Of a stretch of DNA of 35,719 nucleotides, positions 15,929 through 25,659 are shown piece after piece (within the stretch, counting starts at the first letter, position 1; each line of letters opens with the position of its first letter). The notes under the pieces were generated by a model. The model saw nothing but the letters and a program-made list of their open reading frames with translations, ran no database searches and was not told the origin of the DNA. The DNA is from Gemmataceae bacterium (GTDB lineage: Bacteria; Planctomycetota; Planctomycetia; Gemmatales; Gemmataceae), in NCBI GenBank assembly GCA_009697105.1, contig SIAQ01000049.1, forward strand, positions 1 through 35,719. Reading direction: 5' to 3'. Made by a program: the position numbers and the translations under genes.

Positions 15929-15954
15929 ATGCGTCGTCACCCTTTAACCTGTTT

Positions 15955-16010
15955 TCCGCTGGCGGCTTAGCGCTCACGTGAAATGATCCGAGCGCTAAGC
16001 CGCCAGCGGA
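15955..16010. repeat. Perfect 21-bp-arm palindrome ('GGCGGCTTAGCGCTC')
   Basis: TCCGCTGGCGGCTTAGCGCT followed by C (15955-15975) is exactly complementary to 15990-16010, with a 14-base loop. It lies between rho and ribH. On the plus strand it is followed by TATTTTTTCT, which looks like a terminator, but both flanking genes run on the minus strand, where no T tract follows. Confidence 0.9.
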
Positions 16011-16022
16011 TATTTTTTCTCG

Positions 16023-17480
16023 TTACGCCAAATTCAGCGTGCGCAAGAAATCCACGTTGGATTTGGTTCGGTTCATACGGTTGATGAGCAACTCCATCGC
16101 CTCCACGGGATTCATGTCCGAGAGCACCTTGCGCAGGATGTAAGTCATGCGAAGCTCGTCGGGCGATGTGAGCAACTCTTCCTTGCGCGTGCCCGATGCA
16201 TTCACGTCCACCGCGGGCCAAACGCGTTTGTCGACCAACCGACGGTCGAGATGGAGTTCCATGTTGCCCGTGCCTTTGAATTCCTCAAAGATGACTTCGT
16301 CCATCTTGCTACCGGTATCGACGAGTGCGGTAGCGAGAATCGTCAGGCTGCCGCCTTCTTCGATGTTGCGAGCAGCGCCAAAGAATCGCTTGGGCTTATG
16401 CAGGGCGTTGGCGTCCATACCACCGGACAGAATCTTGCCGGAGTGCTGCGTCTCGTTGTTATACGCCCGTGCCAGGCGGGTAATCGAATCGAGCAGGATG
16501 ACGACATCAATGCCGAACTCGACCATGCGCTTGGCTTTTTCGATGACCATCTCGCTGACGGCCACATGCCGGCTTGATGGTTCGTCGAAAGTAGACGACA
16601 CGACCTCGGAGTGATCACCACGAACCGAGCGTTCCATTTCGGTGACTTCTTCGGGACGCTCGTCGATGAGCAAGACGATGACGTAGCATTCAGGATGATT
16701 GACGATGATGCTATTGGCCATCTTTTGGAGCAGCACCGTCTTGCCCGTTCGCGGCGGGGCGACGATCAGGCCGCGCTGGCCTTTACCGATCGGCGTTACG
16801 AGATCCACGATGCGCATGTTGATCTCGGTTCCCTCCGTTTCGAGGTGCAGCCGTTTGTTCGGATGCAACGGCGTCAGATCGTCGAAGACGACCTTTTGCG
16901 TCAGCATATCCGGGTCGTCGAAATTGATCGCTTCGACGCGCAACAACGCGAAATAGCGTTCGTTTTCCTTCGGCGGACGAATCTGTCCGGAGACGACGCT
17001 GCCGGTGCGCAACCCGAATCGGCGGATTTGGCTAGGCGAGATGTAGATGTCGTCGGGGCATGGCAGGTAGTTGTAATCCGGACTGCGCAGGAAGCCGAAG
17101 CCGTCGGGCAGCACTTCGAGCGTGCCCTCGCCGAACATTAGGCCGTTTTGCTTGACGCGTTCCTTGAGGATTTTGAAGATCAGGTCTTGCTTTTTCAGGC
17201 CGCTGTATTCGGTGAGATCCTCGTCCTTGGCGACTTTGAGGAGTTGCGCCATGGTCATCTGCTGCAACTCGGAGATGTGCGTCGTACCGCGTTTGATCTC
17301 CTCGTAACGGCTGTTGGTTTCTGCATCGAATCCGATGTGCTCGCCTTGGTTCTGGTCGATGCCGGTCGGTTGCACGTTGCTCTCCGGTTCGAGGACGCCG
17401 GCGGCGAAATCGGTGGAGCCGTCATTGGGGTGGCGGGATGGAGTTGATGCGCCGTGCTTTCGGCCACGAATATCCGGCAT
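16023..17480 (-). CDS. rho: Transcription termination factor Rho
   Basis: A 485-aa Rho, the hexameric RNA-dependent ATPase that terminates transcription. A variable N-terminal extension of about 65 residues precedes the Rho_N helix bundle ([20 protein letters not shown], then [11 protein letters not shown]). The cold-shock RNA-binding fold follows ([21 protein letters not shown]). The ATPase has Walker [22 protein letters not shown], Walker [17 protein letters not shown], and the secondary-site loops [20 protein letters not shown]. The length is ordinary and all motifs are intact. AGAGGAGGA about 6 bases before the ATG is a strong ribosome-binding site. It is encoded downstream of coaE on the same strand, 127 bases away. 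Confidence 0.97.
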   Translation of the reverse strand: MPDIRGRKHGASTPSRHPNDGSTDFAAGVLEPESNVQPTGIDQNQGEHIGFDAETNSRYEEIKRGTTHISELQQMTMAQLLKVAKDEDLTEYSGLKKQDLIFKILKERVKQNGLMFGEGTLEVLPDGFGFLRSPDYNYLPCPDDIYISPSQIRRFGLRTGSVVSGQIRPPKENERYFALLRVEAINFDDPDMLTQKVVFDDLTPLHPNKRLHLETEGTEINMRIVDLVTPIGKGQRGLIVAPPRTGKTVLLQKMANSIIVNHPECYVIVLLIDERPEEVTEMERSVRGDHSEVVSSTFDEPSSRHVAVSEMVIEKAKRMVEFGIDVVILLDSITRLARAYNNETQHSGKILSGGMDANALHKPKRFFGAARNIEEGGSLTILATALVDTGSKMDEVIFEEFKGTGNMELHLDRRLVDKRVWPAVDVNASGTRKEELLTSPDELRMTYILRKVLSDMNPVEAMELLINRMNRTKSNVDFLRTLNLA

Positions 17481-17606
17481 GAAAAATCCTCCTCTAAGAG
17501 GCTGGCACGAGATTGGAAGATCCTATTCCTCTCCCGCAAGGAAGCACGACATGAAATGGTGCTCTTACGGACACGCCAGCGGCAGGCTTAGGTATGATGG
17601 TTGATT

Positions 17607-18209
17607 CTAGCAGATAATTTGCAATCGCACCAGGGTATCTTTCACCGCTTTTCCAAGTTTGCCGAAATCGTCAGTATTGACGATCGCGGCATTGCTGCGG
17701 GCCTGCTTTTCCGCGATCGGCAGTTGGCGACTTTCACGCCGAGCCAGCTCCGCCTCATCCCAGCCACGCGACTGGGCCACGCGGGCCAGGCGTAATTTTC
17801 GCGGCGAATCGATGAACACGACCTTGCTGCAATGCCGATCCCAACCCGTTTCAAATAGGATGGCTGCATCGAGGATAACGAATTTCGCGGTTGTGCCAGC
17901 GTTGGCGAGCTCGATCTCTTCACGAATGCGCAGGTCGATAAACGGAAACACCAACGCTTCGAGAGCGTGCAGTTCTCGCTCGTCCGCAAAAACGATATGC
18001 CCGATTCGCCGGCGATCCGCTTCGCCGGCGGCGTTGAGGATGCCAGGCCCCCAACGCTTCACCAGTTGATCGCGTATTTCCGGCTGGCGCAGCGCCTCAT
18101 GGCCCAGCGCATCGGCGACGATAAGATGCCCGCCGAGCGCTTGCATGGCGAGCGCCGCCGCGCTTTTACCGCTGCCGATACCGCCCACAATGCCGACGAC
18201 GGGGATCAT
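17607..18209 (-). CDS. coaE: Dephospho-CoA kinase
   Basis: CoaE phosphorylates the 3'-OH of dephospho-CoA, the last step of coenzyme A synthesis. The protein of about 200 aa opens with the P-loop GIVGGIGSGKS and continues with the family features LIVADALGHEAL, HIVFADERELHALEALVFP, VILDAAILFETGWD and VVFIDSPRKLRLARV. The ATG at 18209 puts the P-loop at the usual distance; an in-frame ATG at 18236 would add nine residues and abut the 18245-18300 palindrome. It lies between polA and rho on the same strand. Confidence 0.93.
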   Translation of the reverse strand: MIPVVGIVGGIGSGKSAAALAMQALGGHLIVADALGHEALRQPEIRDQLVKRWGPGILNAAGEADRRRIGHIVFADERELHALEALVFPFIDLRIREEIELANAGTTAKFVILDAAILFETGWDRHCSKVVFIDSPRKLRLARVAQSRGWDEAELARRESRQLPIAEKQARSNAAIVNTDDFGKLGKAVKDTLVRLQIIC

Positions 18210-18244
18210 GCTCACACCAAGTACAATGATCAGCATTCGACTCC

Positions 18245-18300
18245 CGAGCCGGAAGCGTAAGCGACGGATGACGATATCCGTCGCTTACGCTTCCGGCTCG
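18245..18300. repeat. Perfect 25-bp-arm palindrome ('GAAGCGTAAGCGACGG')
   Basis: CGAGCCGGAAGCGTAAGCGA followed by CGGAT (18245-18269) is exactly complementary to 18276-18300, with a six-base loop. It sits in the 113-base gap between polA and coaE, so it would form a strong hairpin in a polA-coaE transcript. It shares GAAGCGTAAGCGA with the 21790-21876 palindrome. Confidence 0.92.
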
Positions 18301-18322
18301 TAAACATAACGCCAACATTCCA

Positions 18323-21172
<2,850 letters not shown>

Positions 21173-21389
21173 GACATTCCAAGCAAGATCGATCGGATAA
21201 CAAGGTCAAACCTGCGAGCATCTGTGGAAGCGCTTCGCGATTCAACATAATCCTCACCCGCGCATTCTAAGCACACCAGCACGAAGCCGCAAGCAAACTC
21301 ACGCACCGATTCGCCCGCGTGCGGAAAAAAGATAGGATATTTTTGATAACGGGTAAGTCGCATGTCTTTTTCAATGTAGGGCCATTGTC

Positions 21390-21767
21390 GTGGAACAGTC
21401 ACCGCTGATTGAGGTCAAGAAGGTTAAAGGCAAAGGACGAGGCGTTTTCGCGAAGAAACGAATCGCCAGAGGCGCGGTTATCGAGTGCGTGCCGATCGTT
21501 CTCGTTCCGCTCAAGGCGTTCGCCGGCGAGCGCAAAAACAAGTTTGTCAACACATATCTCTATGTTTGGGACGACGAGTACATGGCCATCTGCCTGGGTT
21601 ATGGCTTGATGTACAACCACTCTTTCGAGGCGAACGCCAAGTACGTCTATGGCGCCAAACAGATGATCTATCGAGCAAAGCGTGTCATCGAACCCGGCGA
21701 GGAGATCACGATCAACTACAACTACTACCCGGGCAACTGCGACCCGTTGAGCTTTGAGATGGTGTGA
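21390..21767 (+). CDS. Small SET-domain protein (putative protein-lysine methyltransferase)
   Basis: A 125-aa protein that is essentially only a SET domain. Seen: VKGKGRGVFAKKRIARGAVI, the N-terminal SET strand with the G-x-G SAM site; YGLMYNHSFEANAKYVY, the NHS pseudoknot motif; and IEPGEEITINYNYYPGN, with the catalytic-type Tyr. Pre- and post-SET cysteine clusters are absent, as in many bacterial SET proteins. Family knowledge suggests lysine methylation of a protein substrate, which cannot be identified here. The chosen start is GTG at 21390 with AGGG about 9 bases upstream. It runs opposite to polA and upstream of the DUF1501 gene. Confidence 0.85.
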   Translation: MEQSPLIEVKKVKGKGRGVFAKKRIARGAVIECVPIVLVPLKAFAGERKNKFVNTYLYVWDDEYMAICLGYGLMYNHSFEANAKYVYGAKQMIYRAKRVIEPGEEITINYNYYPGNCDPLSFEMV

Positions 21768-21789
21768 TGATGAGTGCCATTTACGGACC

Positions 21790-21876
21790 GGCAAGAGTCC
21801 GCATCCGAGGCTGAAGCGTAAGCGAGGCATTCAGGCTACCTCGCTTACGCTTCAGCCTCGGATGCGGACTCTTGCC
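21790..21876. repeat. Perfect 38-bp-arm palindrome, the longest in the window
   Basis: 21790-21827 (GGCAAGAGTCCGCATCCGAG, then GCTGAAGCGTAAGCGAGG) is an exact reverse complement of 21839-21876, with an 11-base loop. It begins 22 bases after the SET gene stop. The perfect match over 38 bases argues for recent creation or ongoing correction of the arms. Confidence 0.95.
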
Positions 21877-21964
21877 GAGCCTATCGTCATTGACACATTC
21901 CTGCCGCTCGTGTTTTTTTATTGGATAGGTGATCGTCCATTTTTTCGTTCTGCGCGAGCTATCC

Positions 21965-23356
21965 ATGACGCAATCGAACCGCTGCTCGGGGCCGCTATCG
22001 CGGCGTAATTTCCTGAAGATCGGCGGGCTTACACTCGGCGGGCTCGGTACCGCGGGCATTGTACCCTGGAGGGTCAACGCGACCGAACCGGGTGATCGCT
22101 CGCCGGACACTGCCGTCATTTTCATCTGGCTGCCGGGCGGGCCGCCGCACATGGAAATGTACGACATGAAGCCGGACGCCCCGGCGGAGTATCGCGGCGA
22201 CTTTCGGCCTGTGCGAACGAACGTGCCAGGCATCGACGTCTGCGAACATCTGCCGATGCACACACGGATTGCGGATAAGTTCACGATCATCCGCTCGATC
22301 GCGCACAATTTCGCCGATCACGGCGGCGGGCACAAACGCTTCCTCACGGGTCGCGATCCCGTCTCGCCTGTCGGGTTCGTCAACGATCATCCGATGGTCG
22401 GCTCGATGGTCTACAAAGTCCGTGGCCAGCGTCCGGGCGGCGTGCCCAACTACATCAACGGCACCGACGGCGGACGCGAAAATATCGATACGTTCAGCTT
22501 CGGCAGCGCCTATCTCGGACCGTCCGTTCATCCGTTCACCTTCGGCGGCGATCCGACCGATCCGAACTTCCAGATTCGCAACCTACGCCCGACGCAATCC
22601 GACGAACGATTCGGCGAACGCCTGCAATTGCTACAACGCATCGAGCAAAACCAAAACGCCAACGATGTCAACGGCAGAATGGGCGCCATCGACACCTACC
22701 GCCGCCGGGCGCTGGACATGCTGACCACGGACGAGGCTCGCCGGGCGTTCGATCTGTCGCTCGAACCACGCCATGTGCGCGAACGCTACGGCATGCACCG
22801 CTATGGGCAACGAGCGCTACTGGCACGGCGATTGGTCGAGGCCGGCGCGAGTTTCGTGACGATGGTGATGGAGAATCCGTCGTTTCCGGGGCAATCGTTC
22901 CCGTCCGATGCGACGTACAACTGGGATTCGCATGCGGTCAACTGCCATATCTTCAACGACAGCCTGTACCGTTTTCCGATGTACGACCGTGCGGTGACGG
23001 CGTTGATTGAAGACTTGTACGATCGCGGGATGGATCGCCGGGTGTTGTTAATTGTGACGGGTGAGTTTGGCCGAACGCCGCGGATCACGTACTCCAACGA
23101 CCGGCCAGGCCGTGATCATTGGCCGTCGGCGATGAGCTTGATCGTCTCCGGCGGCGGGATGCGCATGGGCCAGGTGATCGGTTCGACGAATGCGCGAGGC
23201 GAGCACCCGCGTGATCGGGCGATGACGCCGAACGACCTGTGGGCGACGATGTTTGCGCACCTGGGCATCGACCACAATCACACGTCGTTCCTCGACCACA
23301 CCGGGCGCCCGATGCCGATCTTGCCCTACGGCACGCCGATTGCGGAGTTGGGATAG
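21965..23356 (+). CDS. Tat-exported DUF1501 (sulfatase-fold) protein
   Basis: A 463-aa DUF1501 protein, a family greatly expanded in Planctomycetes and often paired with DUF1553/DUF1549 cytochrome-type proteins; none is nearby. The N terminus carries a twin-arginine signal (LSRRNFLKIGGLTLGGLG), so export across the inner membrane in folded form is likely. The mature part has the alkaline-phosphatase/sulfatase-like features FIWLPGGPPHMEMYDMKPDA, IRSIAHNFADHGGGHKRF, GEFGRTPRI and GRDHWPSAMSLIVSGGG. The ATG at 21965 is preferred because the Tat signal follows directly. The substrate is unknown. Confidence 0.92.
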   Translation: MTQSNRCSGPLSRRNFLKIGGLTLGGLGTAGIVPWRVNATEPGDRSPDTAVIFIWLPGGPPHMEMYDMKPDAPAEYRGDFRPVRTNVPGIDVCEHLPMHTRIADKFTIIRSIAHNFADHGGGHKRFLTGRDPVSPVGFVNDHPMVGSMVYKVRGQRPGGVPNYINGTDGGRENIDTFSFGSAYLGPSVHPFTFGGDPTDPNFQIRNLRPTQSDERFGERLQLLQRIEQNQNANDVNGRMGAIDTYRRRALDMLTTDEARRAFDLSLEPRHVRERYGMHRYGQRALLARRLVEAGASFVTMVMENPSFPGQSFPSDATYNWDSHAVNCHIFNDSLYRFPMYDRAVTALIEDLYDRGMDRRVLLIVTGEFGRTPRITYSNDRPGRDHWPSAMSLIVSGGGMRMGQVIGSTNARGEHPRDRAMTPNDLWATMFAHLGIDHNHTSFLDHTGRPMPILPYGTPIAELG

Positions 23357-23378
23357 ATCGTTAGTTCGATTAAATTCA

Positions 23379-23466
23379 AGCCCCTGGGTGAGGTACTCCG
23401 AACCCAGGGGATCAATCATCGTTGTGCGTTCATCCCAAGGGTTCGGAGTACCTCACCCGTGGGCTT
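23379..23466. repeat. Inverted repeat of the 'GGTTCGGAGTACCTCACCC' family
   Basis: The left arm at about 23379-23410 (AAGCCCCTGGGTGAGGTACT, then CCGAACCCAGGG) pairs with the right arm at about 23434-23466 with few mismatches. The right arm is nearly identical to 3847-3873 and similar to 3604-3620. It lies between the convergent DUF1501 gene and the hypothetical gene at 23478, where a bidirectional terminator would be useful. Confidence 0.85.
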
Positions 23467-23477
23467 GAGTTTCCCAA

Positions 23478-23900
23478 TCAATCAACCCGCAACGACGCCC
23501 GAATCGCCTGAAAGACCGGCAACGCTTCGTCGAGGTCAAGATCGGTCGCCTGCCACATTGCCAGCACGGTTCCCGTCTCCGCATAGAAACACCGCGTGAC
23601 GCACGTATTCGTGAAGTCGAGAGCGAAGAACTGAATGTCATGCCCCACCGCCGGTTGCCCAAGAATCGATTCGATGGCCTCCTCGGCTTCCAAACCTGGA
23701 TAATCCGCTCGCAGCGCTTCGAGCACGGTTTTCGCGACGGTGCCCACTTCCGGCATCTCCGCGTCGAACGTCAGCACGAAAAACGCTGAGTTGAGACTCT
23801 GCACGGCAACGGTCCAGCCGTTGTCTGAATTCTCGCGTGTCAACGTCCAGTTTGATGGATACTGGAAGCGGACCCCATCCTCTTGAAACATTCGCGACAT
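23478..23900 (-). CDS. Hypothetical protein, 140 aa (possible PsbP/DUF1795-like fold)
   Basis: An unrecognised 140-aa soluble protein with no signal peptide. It begins FQEDGVRFQYPSNWTLTREN, and the 'F-x-YP-x-x-W' opening followed by beta-rich sequence (WTVAVQSLNSAFFVLTFDAE) resembles PsbP/DUF1795-type lipocalin-like folds. That comparison is weak. The middle is helical (KTVLEALRADYPGLEAEEAI) and the end returns to strands plus a helix (ALPVFQAIRASL). The palindrome at 23940-23997 lies just upstream of its start. The function is unknown. Confidence 0.65.
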   Translation of the reverse strand: MSRMFQEDGVRFQYPSNWTLTRENSDNGWTVAVQSLNSAFFVLTFDAEMPEVGTVAKTVLEALRADYPGLEAEEAIESILGQPAVGHDIQFFALDFTNTCVTRCFYAETGTVLAMWQATDLDLDEALPVFQAIRASLRVD

Positions 23901-23939
23901 GGCTACTGTTAGACCCCACGCATGCAGAATCGACGATCG

Positions 23940-23997
23940 TCCGAGCCTGAGCGCCAGCGAAAGGCACCGGTTCCCTACGCTGGCGCTCAGGCTCGGA
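23940..23997. repeat. Perfect 20-bp-arm palindrome ('CCGAGCCTGAGCGCCAGCG')
   Basis: 23940-23959 is exactly complementary to 23978-23997, with an 18-base loop. It sits in the divergent gap between the hypothetical at 23478-23900 and the secreted protein at 24185. The GC-rich core with a 'CGCCAGCG' end recalls the 15955-16010 family. Confidence 0.9.
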
Positions 23998-24184
23998 CAA
24001 GGCGATAACTTACCATATCATTGTACACGGCAGGATCGATTTGTTCCGCACGGGCTGGCGAAGTTGAACCGCGTTCCCAATTGTCGCGACACCGCCGTGA
24101 CAATTGGTTCATGGAGTGCGACCTCCAGTGTCGATGAAAGTCACACACCCCGATGTGCAACCTCGATCCACCAGGAACTTCTCC

Positions 24185-24583
24185 ATGCCACGCTACCACT
24201 TTGTTCCGCTGTTTCTCTCCCTCATCGCCATCGCATCCTATGCAAACACAGGGCGTAGCCAAGAACTATCCGGCGGCGGCTGGCGCGGCACATGGCATGA
24301 TGAAAACAAGGACCACACCGGTCCGTTGCGCGGCTGGTTCAAGCAGACTCACGACGGCCACTACCGCGTGGCCTTCACGGGAAAATATGCCAAGGTCGTC
24401 CCGTTCTTCTTTTCTACCAAGCTCAACGTCGTCGGACGCGACGGCGATCAGGTCATCCTCGGCGGGTCATCACGGCTGCCGTTGTTCGGACGCTTCAACT
24501 ACAACGGCGCCGCGGACGGCAACAACTTCAACGCGCAATATGACTCACGCCTTTGGCGGGGATCGTTTCGCCTGACGCGGTAG
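24185..24583 (+). CDS. Small secreted hypothetical protein
   Basis: A 132-aa protein with an N-terminal signal peptide (HFVPLFLSLIAIASYANT, then GRSQ) and no lipobox. The mature part is rich in Gly, Trp and aromatic residues (GGGWRGTWHDENKDHTGPLR, FKQTHDGHYRVAFTGKYAKV, LFGRFNYNG) and looks like a small beta-barrel or beta-sandwich. The ATG at 24185 is chosen because the signal peptide starts there and AGGAA lies 8 bases upstream. The function is unknown. Confidence 0.7.
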   Translation: MPRYHFVPLFLSLIAIASYANTGRSQELSGGGWRGTWHDENKDHTGPLRGWFKQTHDGHYRVAFTGKYAKVVPFFFSTKLNVVGRDGDQVILGGSSRLPLFGRFNYNGAADGNNFNAQYDSRLWRGSFRLTR

Positions 24584-24608
24584 GAGCAAAGGTGGGTATT
24601 ACCGATTG

Positions 24609-24851
24609 TTACTTCGCTTTCGCCGATCGTTTCTCCATCGGCTCAACGGACGTCACATGCAAAAGGGAGCATATCCGGAATTCGCTTGGCACGCCCTCTT
24701 TATCAGCATCAATGCCAACAAGGATGTCGGTGCGGGTGAGCCATGCCATTTCCGGATGACGCACTTCATAGGCCAGGCCGCTCGACATAATGAGCCGAAA
24801 CGGTTTAAAGGGTTGCGCTCGCAGTAGGTCGCGAAAGGTTTGAACAGTCAT
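24609..24851 (-). CDS. Small conserved-type hypothetical protein, 80 aa
   Basis: An 80-aa protein with the pattern FRDLLRAQPFKPFRLIMSSG, then YEVRHPEMAWLTRTDILVGI and FRICSLLHVTSVEPM. This matches a small beta-rich protein type that I recall as frequent in planctomycete genomes ('PF-x-P-F-R-...-H-P-E-...-LLH-V-T'), of unknown function. The ATG at 24851 is preceded by GGAGG, which decides the start against an upstream in-frame alternative at 24947 that would run into the methyltransferase gene. It could be cotranscribed with that gene. Confidence 0.7.
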   Translation of the reverse strand: MTVQTFRDLLRAQPFKPFRLIMSSGLAYEVRHPEMAWLTRTDILVGIDADKEGVPSEFRICSLLHVTSVEPMEKRSAKAK

Positions 24852-24912
24852 CTGCGTTCCTCCGATCGAGGCTCGGATTTGGTTCCATATTTCTTGTTTC
24901 AGCTTCCCGAGT

Positions 24913-25650
24913 TCACTCTGGACGACGCACTTCTTGGATGACACCACCGATGCGGAACATGCGGTGAAGATTTGAGAAGTAGAGCGGCCTCTGCCAAATC
25001 AATCCGCATTCCTCGACATAGCCTTGAATCTCGCGGCGATTGTAGGTTCGGCAGTGCCAAAGGCTGCTGCACAATGCGCCCGCGAAGGTGTCCTCCGTCG
25101 TCATGAGCAGCAGTTTACCGCCTGGCCTTAGCACGCGAGCGAATTCACGCAGCGCCGGCCGAGGGTCAGGAAGGTGCTCGATCACCCAACCGCACACCAT
25201 CGCGTCGAAGAATTGGTCGGGGTACGGCAAGCGCGTGAGATCGGCGGAGACATAACTGATGCGATCGCTCTTCAGCCGGCGAGAGGCCCGAAGAAGCATC
25301 GACTGCGAAAGGTCGAACGCCGCGATGAATGCATCGGGGTCGGCGCGGCGGAGTATCTCCCGGCAGTAGCGACCGTCGCCGCAGCCCGCATCGAGAATGC
25401 GTTTGCAACCTCGCACATCAAACGCTTCCGGCTTGAAGACCTGGCCGGCGAGCAAAGCATGCCCGGTGAGGATGCCGGTTACGCGAGTGAGCTTGCCGGC
25501 GATGCCGTCGTAGTGATGCTTGATGAAGCTGCGGTATTCCGATGAATTCTTCCGGCGCATCTGGCCTGATTCGAGTGCCTTCTTTAAGGCAGAGGTGATC
25601 GGGTTCTTTGTCGCCGACACAGGCGACGGGACGGTTTGTTGGGAATTCAT
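24913..25650 (-). CDS. Class I SAM-dependent methyltransferase (Methyltransf_11 type)
   Basis: A 245-aa methyltransferase. Residues 86-95 form motif I (RILDAGCGDGRYC), with AFDLSQSMLLRA as motif II, VSADLTRLPYPDQFFDAMVC, GWVIEHLPDP, and FARVLRPGGKLLLMTTED as the post-I helix-strand. The pattern fits small-molecule or lipid methylases such as UbiE-like enzymes; the substrate cannot be assigned. The start ATG is only 9 bases after the BatA/VWA stop codon, so it is probably translated from the same message as DUF58 and BatA/VWA. Confidence 0.85.
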   Translation of the reverse strand: MNSQQTVPSPVSATKNPITSALKKALESGQMRRKNSSEYRSFIKHHYDGIAGKLTRVTGILTGHALLAGQVFKPEAFDVRGCKRILDAGCGDGRYCREILRRADPDAFIAAFDLSQSMLLRASRRLKSDRISYVSADLTRLPYPDQFFDAMVCGWVIEHLPDPRPALREFARVLRPGGKLLLMTTEDTFAGALCSSLWHCRTYNRREIQGYVEECGLIWQRPLYFSNLHRMFRIGGVIQEVRRPE

Positions 25651-25659
25651 GGATGAAGC

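Noticed and set aside
15955..16020. Intrinsic terminator for rho or ribH
   Set aside because: The hairpin is followed by TATTTTTTCT only on the plus strand, while both neighbours are transcribed from the minus strand, so it is recorded as a palindrome instead.
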